Source: Bacteroidales bacterium (GTDB taxonomy: Bacteria; Bacteroidota; Bacteroidia; Bacteroidales; UBA932). From it: a stretch of 64,000 bases of DNA. The DNA is taken from positions 1 through 64,000 of the forward strand of contig JAFXNQ010000039.1 of NCBI GenBank assembly GCA_017529425.1. Direction: 5' to 3'. Each line of letters starts with the position of its first letter. Positions within the stretch are counted from its first letter, which is position 1. Positions 16,856 to 26,288 of the stretch are shown piece by piece. Under the pieces are notes generated by a model. It was given only the letters and a program-made list of their open reading frames with translations, had not been told where the DNA came from and made no database searches. The translations under genes and the position numbers were made by a program.

Positions 16856-19288
16856 CTAGAATTTGCGGGTGTAACTGAATGACGGCAGCAGCGGCAGCAC
16901 GGTAATCTTGGTTACCCTGACCCCTTCGCGTTTGAGTCTGTATGTGACAGGATCATATTCCGCAGCCCTCTCCTTATACACAAAATCGGGATTCAGATTG
17001 TTATAAACATTATAGATGCTGATGTTCCAGACGCGCTCCCCGTGACGCTTCTTCTTGTGAAAGTTGACACCAAGATTAAGGGTGTGTGTCGGCGGCAGGC
17101 GATAGTTGCCGCGGGACGACACATAATCTACTTCGCGCGGGTTGTTATTCACGTCCAGCACGGTGAATTCCCTGGTAGTGAGGGTGGTGACACCGCCTGT
17201 AAAGAATTTCCAGCTGCCGGAGATATCGATGCGGTCGTTGAAACGGTGATTCACAACCAGGCTGATATCATGCCTGCGGTCGTATTTGAAAGGGTACCAC
17301 TCGCCGCGGTTGATGCTCCCGTCGGGGAAGCGGCGGTCGCTTTTGGCCAGAGTGTAACCCAGCCAGCCGGTGGTGTTGCCGGTCTTCTTCTGGATGAAAA
17401 GCTCCATGCCATAGGCGCGCCCCTCGCCCATTGCCACCTTGTCTTCCCAACCGCTGGAGGTAATGAGCACCGACATGCCATCCTTATACTCCAGAATGTT
17501 GTTCATCTTCTTATAATATCCCTCCAGAGAGAGCTCCCACCCGTGACCTGCGTCCCAATAAGTGCCAAGGGAGAACTGATCTGCCGTCTCCGGCTTGATA
17601 TCCTTGGTGATGGGGACCCAGAGGTCGGTGGGGAGAGAAATATCTGTAGAGGCAAGCAAATGTACATATTGCGACATACGGGCATAAGAGGCCTTGATGC
17701 TGACCCCGCCGCCAATATCCAGGCGGCCTGAGAAGCGCGGTTGCGGGGAGAAGTAATTCTTACCCTGGGTGCGGAAGTAACCCAGGTGTAACCCCGGATT
17801 GAAAGAGAGTCGCTGCCCAATTACAAAGTCATCTTCAATATAAAGCGATACCTCGTGCCCGATAAGCTTGTTTCCGGAAGACATGTTCATGGTAGTGTCC
17901 ATCATTGTCTCTTTGCCGACGGTCTCCTTCTCAGAGAAGGTCGCCGTCTGGGGACGGAAGTCATGATGGATATACTCCACGCCAAACTTTACGAGGTGCT
18001 CGGGAACCGGGTTGTAATCGAAATCCATCTTGAAATCGATGTCGTTTATACCCGAATCGTAGGTCACGTCCATCTTCTGCTGGGTTTCAATCCCTTTTTC
18101 TTTGGTATAATCAAGATAGGTCAAATCTACATCCATCTCGTAATGGTTGTAGGCCAGGGTGGTGTTTGCAAAGAGTTTGCTGCCAAAGGCATGGTTCCAG
18201 CGCAACGCCCCCACTGTATTGCCCCAGTCCACGTTGATGTTGGTACTTTCCTTACGTACTACGTCGGAATCGGACCCGCGATAGTTATAATCATCGTAAT
18301 TATAGCTGTAGTCATCTTCGTATTTCACCAGGAATCGGTCACGGCCGTGATATACGCTCGCAATCAGGCGGTCACCGTTGCTGAACTTGTGGGCAATCTT
18401 GCCGTTCAGGTCGTAGAAATAATAGTTGGCCGGAATGTCAAAGGCTCGCAAAATAGGGGTAAAGAGGAATGAATGCAGCACACGCCCGCTCACAGAAAAG
18501 GTGGTGGTACCCTTCACGATAGGGCCTTCCAGATGAACTCTGTCGGAGAGCATTCCCACGCTCACCAGGCCGTGAAACTCCTTGTCATTGCCATCGTTGG
18601 TGCGGACATCAATAACCGATGACAGGCGTCCGCCATAGCGGGCGGGGAAAGAGCCCTTGAACAGGGTCACCTTCTTCACCGCCTCCGGGGTAAACACAGA
18701 GAAGATGCCGAACATGTGGTTGACTCCATAGAGCGGGATATCGTCCAGCAGGATAAGATTTTCGTCGGGGCCGCCGCCGCGCACATAGATGCCTGACGAT
18801 CCTGTGGAACCGCCCTGCACTCCTGGCAAAAACTGCAGCGACTTTAGCACATCCTTCTCACCAAACAGGGCCGGCATGGTCTCCAGCACGCTCTGTGGTA
18901 CCTCCAGGGCACCGGTGTTGGTGGAGTTCAGACCCGCCTCCTTGCGCGCTGTCACCACCGCCTCCTTAATGGAAGCCGAAGGCTCCAGATGGACGTTAAT
19001 TACAGTATCCCGCCGCAGGTAAAGAGTCTCGGTGTGGTCCGCATAGCCCAAAAACGACCATGTAACAGAACGCTCCCCGGCCGGCAAGCTCAATGTATAA
19101 TAGCCGTAATTGTTAGAAACCGCTCCTACCAGGGGCGCCCCCTGCACCGGATTATTATATATGACGCCGGCGCCAATCAAGCTCTCGCCGCTCTTGGCAT
19201 CGGTAATGTAACCGCTCACCGTTATCTTCTGCGCAAAAGCCGCAGCACCTGCCGCGACCATTATCAAAACACACAATATCCTTTTCAT
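16856..19288 (-). CDS. TonB-dependent receptor with carboxypeptidase regulatory-like domain, copy 1
   Basis: 810 residues. Signal peptide MKRILCVLIMVAAGAAAFAQ, an Ig-like CarboxypepD-regulatory domain at ~22-105 (SGYITDAKSGESLIGAGV, then NNYGYYTLSLPAG), a plug domain at ~120-230 (SGIYVRGGGPDENLILLDDI, VTLFKGSFPARYGGRLSS), then an outer-membrane barrel ending FSYTRKF with a C-terminal aromatic. It presumably imports or senses a large ligand with TonB energy. No N-terminal STN signalling domain is seen. It is very similar to the receptor at 22892-25288. Confidence 0.9.
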   Translation of the reverse strand: MKRILCVLIMVAAGAAAFAQKITVSGYITDAKSGESLIGAGVIYNNPVQGAPLVGAVSNNYGYYTLSLPAGERSVTWSFLGYADHTETLYLRRDTVINVHLEPSASIKEAVVTARKEAGLNSTNTGALEVPQSVLETMPALFGEKDVLKSLQFLPGVQGGSTGSSGIYVRGGGPDENLILLDDIPLYGVNHMFGIFSVFTPEAVKKVTLFKGSFPARYGGRLSSVIDVRTNDGNDKEFHGLVSVGMLSDRVHLEGPIVKGTTTFSVSGRVLHSFLFTPILRAFDIPANYYFYDLNGKIAHKFSNGDRLIASVYHGRDRFLVKYEDDYSYNYDDYNYRGSDSDVVRKESTNINVDWGNTVGALRWNHAFGSKLFANTTLAYNHYEMDVDLTYLDYTKEKGIETQQKMDVTYDSGINDIDFKMDFDYNPVPEHLVKFGVEYIHHDFRPQTATFSEKETVGKETMMDTTMNMSSGNKLIGHEVSLYIEDDFVIGQRLSFNPGLHLGYFRTQGKNYFSPQPRFSGRLDIGGGVSIKASYARMSQYVHLLASTDISLPTDLWVPITKDIKPETADQFSLGTYWDAGHGWELSLEGYYKKMNNILEYKDGMSVLITSSGWEDKVAMGEGRAYGMELFIQKKTGNTTGWLGYTLAKSDRRFPDGSINRGEWYPFKYDRRHDISLVVNHRFNDRIDISGSWKFFTGGVTTLTTREFTVLDVNNNPREVDYVSSRGNYRLPPTHTLNLGVNFHKKKRHGERVWNISIYNVYNNLNPDFVYKERAAEYDPVTYRLKREGVRVTKITVLPLLPSFSYTRKF

Positions 19289-19355
19289 ACCATCTTAAAT
19301 GAAGATATTGCGCGAAGTTAACAATTTTTATCGCAACTATTATCGGATGTCAACG

Positions 19356-20111
19356 TCATCGCAGGCCACGGGGAATGGCAAAATGACCTGTCAGGACCTC
19401 GTCTGTGAACTGCATTTCAGCGGAGGGATTAGTGATGCGGTCACGGAGCAAGGTTAGCATCATGCCGATTTTTACAGGCATCCTGACCTCGAATTCAACA
19501 AGTTCATCGACAATCTCATGGTCATCTATCCAGAACTTGATTGGGTTGTTCAACTGTAGTGGAATGTAGTCATCTGGAACAACTATTGTCGGGATTGGGA
19601 CACTCTCCTTCAGATAGTCGGGAAACACATGAAGAATGGGCGCCAGATTCTCTCCCGCAGGAATTCCGGCAAACTCTTTATTGGCAGTAATCACCAGTCC
19701 GCCGCAATAATAGACAGTTGATACTAAAGCATTGTCCGGATTCTCTCCAAAATGGGCGCGATACTCATTAAAGATTTCCTGGTATGCATTTTTGACTTGT
19801 GCGGCGTCCTCGCCAAAAGCTTCAATGATACTCGCCCTTGGGACGAGGCGATAGACATTATCGGTTGTCATCTCACTATCCAAGGCCACATTCAAACTCA
19901 ATTGCATCAATAACCCCAGATGGCCGTCATAGTCCCCTGTTACGCGAAAGCTATTGCCAGATTCTATCCAGGGGCCCCGGATGCATTCACCCGGTATTAT
20001 TACTATTGCCTCGGGGTCATAAGCACGGTTTGGCAACGGATCCGGGAGTTGTGATGTACATCCTGCAATAAAGCAGACAGCGACAGCGAAAACAATGGGA
20101 AAAGATCTCAT
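19356..20111 (-). CDS. Lipoprotein of the receptor trio, copy 1 (unknown family)
   Basis: 251 residues with lipoprotein signal MRSFPIVFAVAVCFIAGC. Not a family I can name. It is a clear paralogue of 25310-26056: both share the STVYYCG segment, FAGxPAGEN, a PIPTIxVPDxYxPL motif and, near the C terminus, PVKxGxMLTLLRDRxTxP. Each copy is the gene immediately before a TonB-type receptor, so it is probably an exported partner of that receptor. It starts 3 bp after the stop of the barrel protein gene. Confidence 0.7.
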   Translation of the reverse strand: MRSFPIVFAVAVCFIAGCTSQLPDPLPNRAYDPEAIVIIPGECIRGPWIESGNSFRVTGDYDGHLGLLMQLSLNVALDSEMTTDNVYRLVPRASIIEAFGEDAAQVKNAYQEIFNEYRAHFGENPDNALVSTVYYCGGLVITANKEFAGIPAGENLAPILHVFPDYLKESVPIPTIVVPDDYIPLQLNNPIKFWIDDHEIVDELVEFEVRMPVKIGMMLTLLRDRITNPSAEMQFTDEVLTGHFAIPRGLR

Positions 20112-20113
20112 AA

Positions 20114-21250
20114 TTACCTGTTATTTAAATTGATACGTATTCCGGTTGCAATCAGGAAAGTGAAGGGATGCTCAGTCAGGTATGTCTCCGTAATGCGAGG
20201 CTCGGGCATGAAGGACCAGCTCATAGAGGGTTCCAGATATAATCCAATCAGTTTTGAAGCATTCCACTGGACGCCTCCTGAACCCAACAGTGAAAGGTAG
20301 CCTCCGTCTTTCTTTATTCTGCTGCCGGCAAGTGATGCGCCCATAAAGAAAGCTTTCTCAACCCCGGCTCCTACATAAAAGTCAAAATTTCCTGTAGATA
20401 CAAACTTCCAATTTAGGCTGACTGGGATGCCCAGATAATGCACATATTGCATATTTTCACCGAATTGCGTGGACGAAATGCGATATGCATAGCTTGACAT
20501 ATACAGGCTGTAATTGATGCCCGTGGTGATGCTAAGGCTGCTGGAGATAGGCACCGAGGCCGTAACACCTGCCTTGACAGGAAGATAGTGCGTATGGGAA
20601 TAGCCGGTGGGTGAAGTCTTGGGCGCAAACAGGCTTGCCGTGCCTCCTACAGCAGCGGGCAGCTGACCGGCCGCCACCAGTATACTGCCGGTTATTCTCC
20701 TGCGGGCAGGAGCCGGCTTTACGACATCTTGTGGCAGTTCTGGAATAATCAGGGTTCCGGTATTATCGCATGGAGGCTGCCCTGAAACAACTTCTTCAAA
20801 TGAGGTCTGTATCTCTTCGGTCGGTCCTTCTTGTTTGCTGCTGGAATAAACCTCCGCCGGGACAGCTGTCTGCCGTTGATTAGTATCAGGTGCAAACTTT
20901 CTGACATTTGTATGCCGGGTAGGGGTGTTTGTAGGAGGCTCCGGCAAAGGGAGTACTTCCATTGCGGGCGATTCGGCAATTATGGGGACGGAGGCCTCAA
21001 CAACCATCTCTTCAGTCGATTGATTAATGGTTTGATGGTCGCGCCCCTTTTCCTGAGGGTGATTCAGGAACAATGGAACACAAATGGCAGCGGCTGCTGC
21101 TGTCGCCAACCATACGGGCCACAGCCGTTTGATGGAAGCTGCTTTTGCCGTAGCTTTCCTACGGGCTTGGAATTCTGCAAGACTGCCCTCCGGGAGCGGG
21201 CTCTCATAGCCCTCCAGCATATCCCTTATATTATCTTCCCAATTATTCAT
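20114..21250 (-). CDS. Inner-membrane-anchored outer-membrane beta-barrel protein, likely anti-sigma partner
   Basis: 378 residues. The N-terminal ~42 residues are charged and cytoplasmic-like (MNNWEDNIRDMLEGYESPLP). One hydrophobic helix lies at ~43-62 (LWPVWLATAAAAAICVPLFL). A Pro/Thr/Glu-rich linker of ~120 residues follows. Residues ~185-378 alternate as beta strands with GV/GI and aromatic patterns (YYVGAGVEKAFF-type hairpins) and end GIRINLNNR, like small OmpA/PorT-type barrels. Genes of this build commonly follow ECF sigma factors in Bacteroidota, and this one starts 10 bp after the sigma gene. It may hold the sigma factor at the membrane and take a signal from the envelope; this is inferred. 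Confidence 0.7.
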   Translation of the reverse strand: MNNWEDNIRDMLEGYESPLPEGSLAEFQARRKATAKAASIKRLWPVWLATAAAAAICVPLFLNHPQEKGRDHQTINQSTEEMVVEASVPIIAESPAMEVLPLPEPPTNTPTRHTNVRKFAPDTNQRQTAVPAEVYSSSKQEGPTEEIQTSFEEVVSGQPPCDNTGTLIIPELPQDVVKPAPARRRITGSILVAAGQLPAAVGGTASLFAPKTSPTGYSHTHYLPVKAGVTASVPISSSLSITTGINYSLYMSSYAYRISSTQFGENMQYVHYLGIPVSLNWKFVSTGNFDFYVGAGVEKAFFMGASLAGSRIKKDGGYLSLLGSGGVQWNASKLIGLYLEPSMSWSFMPEPRITETYLTEHPFTFLIATGIRINLNNR

Positions 21251-21260
21251 TGTTGCTTAA

Positions 21261-21815
21261 TTATGCTTCTTTTAAATAACGGCGTATCTTTTCTTTCAAC
21301 TGTTTTCTGGCTTGTGCAAGAATCCCGGCAGAGCCTTTTTCGCTGATTCCCAGCATAGACGCAATTTCACGATGCGTATATCCGTCTATGCAATAAAGGT
21401 TGAATACGGCTCTTCTGACATCCGGCAGAGAAGAAATCCAACCCAGAAGAACTTCGTGCGGGATTGACGTCACTCTTTCATCCTCAATCAGATCTCTTGT
21501 ATCCAACATGTCGTCTTCCAGTGCGACAATCTTCCAACGGTACCGCTTTATATGGTTGACAGCCATATTGATGGTTATCTGGCGAATCCAGGCATACAGG
21601 GATCCGTCTCCAGAGTAGTTGAAAGAGTCTATTTTCTCAAGAGCCTTGATGAGTGCGTCGTGCATCAGATCCTTGGCGTCCTCGTCATCTCTGAGATAAC
21701 GTCGGCAGAGTGTATATATCTTTGCTGCATATCTTCTATACAACTCATCCTCCGCCATCCTGTCGCCTTCTCTGCAACGTGCGACCAGGTCTCTGTCATC
21801 AAGGCTCTTAAACAT
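21261..21815 (-). CDS. ECF-type RNA polymerase sigma factor
   Basis: 184 residues. Region 2 spans ~20-90 (ELYRRYAAKIYTLCRRYL, DAKDLMHDALIKALEKI, YAWIRQITINMAVNHIKR). Region 4 spans ~120-175 (LPDVRRAVFNLYCIDGYTHR, EIASMLGISEKGSAGILAQA). It directs RNA polymerase to a specific promoter set, probably this operon. Its ATG is directly against the stop of the DUF4249 gene (zero spacing), and the membrane-anchored barrel protein follows at 10 bp. Confidence 0.93.
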   Translation of the reverse strand: MFKSLDDRDLVARCREGDRMAEDELYRRYAAKIYTLCRRYLRDDEDAKDLMHDALIKALEKIDSFNYSGDGSLYAWIRQITINMAVNHIKRYRWKIVALEDDMLDTRDLIEDERVTSIPHEVLLGWISSLPDVRRAVFNLYCIDGYTHREIASMLGISEKGSAGILAQARKQLKEKIRRYLKEA

Positions 21816-22886
21816 CTAATACCCGTATGGATTCTGCGGCGGAGTGCCGGTAAACTGTTGTGGAGGGAAGTGGACGGTCCATACTGACGGAGTAGCTACG
21901 TTAACAAAGCCGATTCCGCCTTCCGTGTTGGAGGGGAGTACTATAGGCTCACTTAACTCGTCAAGATAACCCATCTCATAGGAGGATTGTGCATTTAGGT
22001 AGATGTATTCCTCATAAGAAAGTGTATAGACCTTGAAATACCGGTCTAAACAATATCGGTCGCCCGTTTCGAATCCTTCCCAGAAAGCATCCCAGGCGGC
22101 GCCCCTGTATAAGGAAGACAAGGCATAATATCTGTCTGTAACCTTAAGGGTGTATGAAGCGTCGGTAAACATTTCGTCTGTAAAGATATCATATTCGTTG
22201 CTATCCAGTATATCAGCTATGTCGAAAACGTCCTCCAGGTTGCCGGATGAGTGCAGAATCGGTTCACCGGAGGTGTCTATGCGGGAGCCGCAGGAATAGG
22301 TGCTAACCTTTTCCCCGGAGGCATCCAGCCTGTAGAAAACATCCCCGGACCGGAGCAGATAGTAATTTTTCTCGCCAACTTTGTCGGTGACAGTAATTGC
22401 ATATTGGCGGGCTGGGCGGGTCCTGCTCATACTCAATGCGTATTTATCCGGCACAGTGACTTTTGCCGTATCCACTGTTGTGATTGTGGCCGCACTTTCC
22501 GGCACCTTTACCGTGCCTGTAACGGTGAGGGTGGCACGAGATGCCTGCATGAATATCTCATCTCCGGGTGAGAGCTTTGCCTTGAATCCGTAACCATAGA
22601 AAGTGGTTTTGGGTTCACCTTTATCATCTACGCTTGTAACAATGATGGGCTCTGCCACTTTGTATTCACCGCCGTTTATCCGGTAGGTCACGGTAGCGTT
22701 ATCTACTATCTCGCAGCCATCATCACGGCTGCAGCCGACGTGAATCCTATGACTTGTATCGTCCTGGAACAGCTGCGCGTTCAGCACAAGAATGGCTCTG
22801 TTTTCGTGAACCCACAACGTATCCAAGGTGTTTTCGCAAGAAACGGCAATAAAAGCCGCAGCTATAATGTATATAATTTTGTTCAT
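21816..22886 (-). CDS. DUF4249 lipoprotein, copy 2
   Basis: 356 residues with a lipoprotein signal (MNKIIYIIAAAFIAVSC). It shares with copy 1 the NTLDTLW/NIVEEIW-ENRAILVLNAQL start, the NxYDIFTDEMF segment, the SYTLKV motif and the NTEGGIGFVNVATPS end. It lies 5 bp after receptor copy 2 and abuts the sigma factor gene. The pairing with a receptor repeats the arrangement of copy 1. Confidence 0.85.
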   Translation of the reverse strand: MNKIIYIIAAAFIAVSCENTLDTLWVHENRAILVLNAQLFQDDTSHRIHVGCSRDDGCEIVDNATVTYRINGGEYKVAEPIIVTSVDDKGEPKTTFYGYGFKAKLSPGDEIFMQASRATLTVTGTVKVPESAATITTVDTAKVTVPDKYALSMSRTRPARQYAITVTDKVGEKNYYLLRSGDVFYRLDASGEKVSTYSCGSRIDTSGEPILHSSGNLEDVFDIADILDSNEYDIFTDEMFTDASYTLKVTDRYYALSSLYRGAAWDAFWEGFETGDRYCLDRYFKVYTLSYEEYIYLNAQSSYEMGYLDELSEPIVLPSNTEGGIGFVNVATPSVWTVHFPPQQFTGTPPQNPYGY

Positions 22887-22891
22887 AGTGC

Positions 22892-25288
22892 TTAAAATGA
22901 ACGGGTGTAACTGAAGGATGGGAGAATCGGCAACACCGTGACTTTGGAAATCTCAATGCCTTTTTTCCAGACAGATCCATGCTTATACTCTACAGCAGAC
23001 TTTTCATATACGAAATCGGGATTCATACTGTTGTACGCATTATACAAGCTGATGTTCCATATGCGTTCTCCGCGACGTTTCTTTTTATGGAAATTAAAGC
23101 CGACATTTAGCGTATGCGAAGGCGGCAGGCGATAATTGCCTCTGGAGGAGACATATTTCATGTTTTTAATGTTCTGATTTATGTCCAATGCAATAACCTG
23201 CCGCGTGGAGAATGTCGCGACGCCACCGGTATAGAACTGCCAACTTCCCGCAAAATCAATCCTGTCGGAAAATTTGTGATTAACGACCAGGCTGACGTTG
23301 TGACGCCGGTCGTATTTATATGGGAACCACTCGCCGCGGTTGATACTGCCGTCCGGGAAGATGCGCTCGCTTTTGGCCAGTGTATATCCCAGCCAGCCGG
23401 TAGTGTTGCCTATATTCTTCCTGATAAGCAGCTCCATTCCGTATGCGCGACCCTTACCCATTGCCACCTTTTCTTCCCAGCCGGTGGTCGTGAGCAACAG
23501 TGACATTCCGTCCTTATACTCAAGAATGTTGTTCATCGACTTATAATAACCCTCCAAGGAGAACTCCCAGCCATTACCGGCGTCCCAGTAAGTTCCAAAC
23601 GACCACTGGTCGGCCGTCTCCGGTTTGATATCCTTGGTGATGGGAACCCAGAGATCGGTGGGAAGTGATATGTCGGTAGTGGTCAACAGATGGACATATT
23701 GCGACATCCGCGAGTAAGACGTTTTGACGCTTACCCCGCCGCCGATATAAAGGCGGCCTGAGAAGCGTGGCTGAAGCGAAGCATACGTCTTCCCCTGAGT
23801 GTTAAAGATACTTAAACGCAACCCGGGATTAAAGGACAACCGTTTCCCAAGGACAAAATCATCTTCTAAATAGACCGATGCTTCGTGCCCGATAAGAGTG
23901 TTTCCGGAAGCGCCGTTAATCAGGGTGTCCTTGACTGTCTCTTTGCCGACAACCTGATTCTCCTTGATGGAGGCTTCCTGGGGATTGAAGCGGTGATGAA
24001 GATATTCAGCGCCGAATTTTACAATGTGTTCCGGCACAGGATTATAATCAAAGTCTATCTTCAGGTCAAAATCATTGATGCCGGAGCCGTATGTAACTGT
24101 CTTTTTGCTACTGCCTTCATATTCTGGTGATTTGTGGGCAGAAGAGCTGATAATATCGATATCGGTTTCGTAGTGGTTATATGCCAGGGTAGTATTTGCA
24201 AACAGTTTGCTGCCAAAGGTGTGATTCCATCGCAGCGACCCTATCGTATTGCCCCAATCAAGGTTCATGTCGTTATATTCACTGCTTTCTGTGTGCCTGT
24301 CGGGGTGGTGGACTTCGCCCGAGTGCATCAGAAAGCGGTCCCGGCCGTGGTACGCACTGGCTATCAAACGATCGTTGTTATCGAAGCGATGGGTTATCTT
24401 AGCATTGAAATCGCCAAAGTAGTAGTTTGCAGGGACCCCTTTGAGCAGAAGCAGAGGGGTGAACAAAAAGGTGTGCAAAACCCTGCCGCTCACAGAATAA
24501 GATGTCTTGTCCCGCACAATCGGCCCCTCCAGATGGATGCGGTCCGAGAGCAGCCCGACGCTTATCAATCCGTGGGTTTCGTTCATATTGCCGTCATTGG
24601 TGCGAACATCAATCACAGACGATAACCTTCCGCCGTAGCGGGCTGGGAAAGAGCCCTTGAACAGGGTGACTTTCTTGACCGCCTCAGGTGTAAACACAGA
24701 GAAAATGCCCAGCAGGTGGCTGACACTGTACACAGGGATATCGTCCAGCAGAATCAGGTTCTCGTCCGGACCGCCGCCGCGAACATAGATGCCAGATGTG
24801 CCTGACATTCCGCTCTGAACGCCTGGGAGGTATTGAAGCGCCTTGAGAACATCCTTTTCACCAAACAGCGCAGGCACGGTTTCCAGGATGTCCTGTGACA
24901 ACTCCATAGCCCCGGTATTGGAAGAATTGAACCCTGCTTCCCTGCGGGCCGTGACGATGGCCTCCTTTATGGCGGCAGAAGGCATCAGGCGGATATTGAT
25001 TGTAGTGTCGCGCCTTAAGTCCAGCGTCTCTTTATGGCTGGTGTGACCTATGAAAGACCATGTTACAGATTGCAGACCTGCCGGCAGGCTCAAGATGTAG
25101 AAACCGAAATTGTTGGATACGGCACCAACCCGGGACCCAGTCTGGTCGGGATTATCCAGAACTACCCCCGCTCCTATCAGGCTTTCGCCGCTATCGTAGT
25201 CTGTAATATAACCGCTTATGGTAAACTTTTGTGCAGGCGCCAATTGCGCAATCAATGCCAGCAAAAATGCCGTCCAGATTCTTCTCAT
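22892..25288 (-). CDS. TonB-dependent receptor with carboxypeptidase regulatory-like domain, copy 2
   Basis: 798 residues from the ATG at 25288; alternatives are ATG 25294 and GTG 25297. The signal peptide is MRRIWTAFLLALIAQLAPAQ, then a CarboxypepD-regulatory domain (SGYITDYDSGESLIGAGV), a plug (SGIYVRGGGPDENLILLDDI, VTLFKGSFPARYGGRLSS) and a barrel ending FSYTRSF. The plug is almost the same as in copy 1; differences concentrate in the barrel loops, as expected if the two bind related but different ligands. It lies 21 bp after the lipoprotein gene 25310-26056. Confidence 0.9.
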   Translation of the reverse strand: MRRIWTAFLLALIAQLAPAQKFTISGYITDYDSGESLIGAGVVLDNPDQTGSRVGAVSNNFGFYILSLPAGLQSVTWSFIGHTSHKETLDLRRDTTINIRLMPSAAIKEAIVTARREAGFNSSNTGAMELSQDILETVPALFGEKDVLKALQYLPGVQSGMSGTSGIYVRGGGPDENLILLDDIPVYSVSHLLGIFSVFTPEAVKKVTLFKGSFPARYGGRLSSVIDVRTNDGNMNETHGLISVGLLSDRIHLEGPIVRDKTSYSVSGRVLHTFLFTPLLLLKGVPANYYFGDFNAKITHRFDNNDRLIASAYHGRDRFLMHSGEVHHPDRHTESSEYNDMNLDWGNTIGSLRWNHTFGSKLFANTTLAYNHYETDIDIISSSAHKSPEYEGSSKKTVTYGSGINDFDLKIDFDYNPVPEHIVKFGAEYLHHRFNPQEASIKENQVVGKETVKDTLINGASGNTLIGHEASVYLEDDFVLGKRLSFNPGLRLSIFNTQGKTYASLQPRFSGRLYIGGGVSVKTSYSRMSQYVHLLTTTDISLPTDLWVPITKDIKPETADQWSFGTYWDAGNGWEFSLEGYYKSMNNILEYKDGMSLLLTTTGWEEKVAMGKGRAYGMELLIRKNIGNTTGWLGYTLAKSERIFPDGSINRGEWFPYKYDRRHNVSLVVNHKFSDRIDFAGSWQFYTGGVATFSTRQVIALDINQNIKNMKYVSSRGNYRLPPSHTLNVGFNFHKKKRRGERIWNISLYNAYNSMNPDFVYEKSAVEYKHGSVWKKGIEISKVTVLPILPSFSYTRSF

Positions 25289-25309
25289 AAACATCACGTC
25301 AAAAAGTTA

Positions 25310-26056
25310 TCAGTGCAGCCCGTGGTTAATGGTGAAGTCGCATGTTAGAACCTCGTCGCGGTACTGCATCTGGGCATCCGGGTCAGTGAGCCGGTCGCGA
25401 AGCAGGGTTAGCATCAAGCCCACCTTGACGGGTATTTCAAGATGGAAGGTAACCTCTTCTGAAACGTACTCATAGTTATCAGTTAAAAAACAGAGACGAA
25501 CGGTTTCCCCCAAAGGATAGTAACTATCCGGTACATCAATGGTGGGTATAGGGGTGATTTCAAATCTCATCTCATCTTGGACAAAAGGAAGGACTGTGGC
25601 AGCAATATTTTCTCCCGCAGGGACACCCGCAAACATTTTGTCGGCCTTTAACAACATATTGCCGCAATAATAAACCGTTGATGTGACACCATTGAACTCG
25701 TAATGGTTTGCAACGTTTATGTATCTATCAAGTATTTCAGTATATGCCTTCTTTACCTTTTTTGCCGTATCGCCGAATAAAGCATATACTTCCTTCGATG
25801 GGAATGTGGAATAAATGTGCGATTCTTTCCACCCTTCCTCAATATTCCAATACGGACGGAGTCCAATCACAAAGACCATTTTATCACCACGGATAGATTC
25901 AAGCCCGTGACCACCATAGCCCAGCTGCGTACTCTCCAAACATTCCCCCGGATATATTCCTACTTTATATGCAGGCTGTCGGGGGCCGAATTTATTGCAA
26001 GACACTATTATTATCAGTAAAGCGCAGCTAATAATGGCGTTACGTAATTTTCTCAT
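25310..26056 (-). CDS. Lipoprotein of the receptor trio, copy 2 (unknown family); first gene of operon
   Basis: 248 residues with signal MRKLRNAIISCALLIIIVSC. It is a paralogue of 19356-20111 (STVYYCGNMLLKADKMFAGV, ITPIPTIDVPDSYYPLG, LEIPVKVGLMLTLLRDRL). It is the first gene of the minus-strand run. No TAnnTTTG box was found just upstream, which would fit transcription by the ECF factor encoded in the operon. The molecular role is unknown. Confidence 0.7.
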   Translation of the reverse strand: MRKLRNAIISCALLIIIVSCNKFGPRQPAYKVGIYPGECLESTQLGYGGHGLESIRGDKMVFVIGLRPYWNIEEGWKESHIYSTFPSKEVYALFGDTAKKVKKAYTEILDRYINVANHYEFNGVTSTVYYCGNMLLKADKMFAGVPAGENIAATVLPFVQDEMRFEITPIPTIDVPDSYYPLGETVRLCFLTDNYEYVSEEVTFHLEIPVKVGLMLTLLRDRLTDPDAQMQYRDEVLTCDFTINHGLH

Positions 26057-26066
26057 AACGATGGTA

Positions 26067-26288
26067 TTAATTCTCGATGCTGATATTATAGATCATATTG
26101 ACATTATAATTGTAACTATAGGGCGGATCTATGCCATCATCCACAACCCAATCCGCTGTCAATGAATACCAGCCGTCATTATATCTTGGATGATGCCATT
26201 GTGTCCACCAACCCCAATTAATCTTGATTGAGGTTATTTCTGGTGTAGTGTCAACGTATGTGTAATACGGATGATGATGATTTAGTTG
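26067..26288 (-). pseudogene. C-terminal remnant of a C10 (streptopain-like) peptidase
   Basis: An open stretch of 73 codons with no start codon, closed upstream by TAG. It contains ITSIKINWGWW, then YNDGWYSLTADWV, and ends YNYNVNMIYNISIEN. The NWGW-x(n)-DGWY pattern and the YNYNxxMIYNI end are typical of the C terminus of Bacteroidales C10 cysteine peptidases. The catalytic Cys/His part is missing. It lies 10 bp upstream of the receptor operon. The rest of the 26057-26647 gap is AT-rich; a 56-codon ORF at 26472-26642 shows no recognisable family. Confidence 0.55.
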
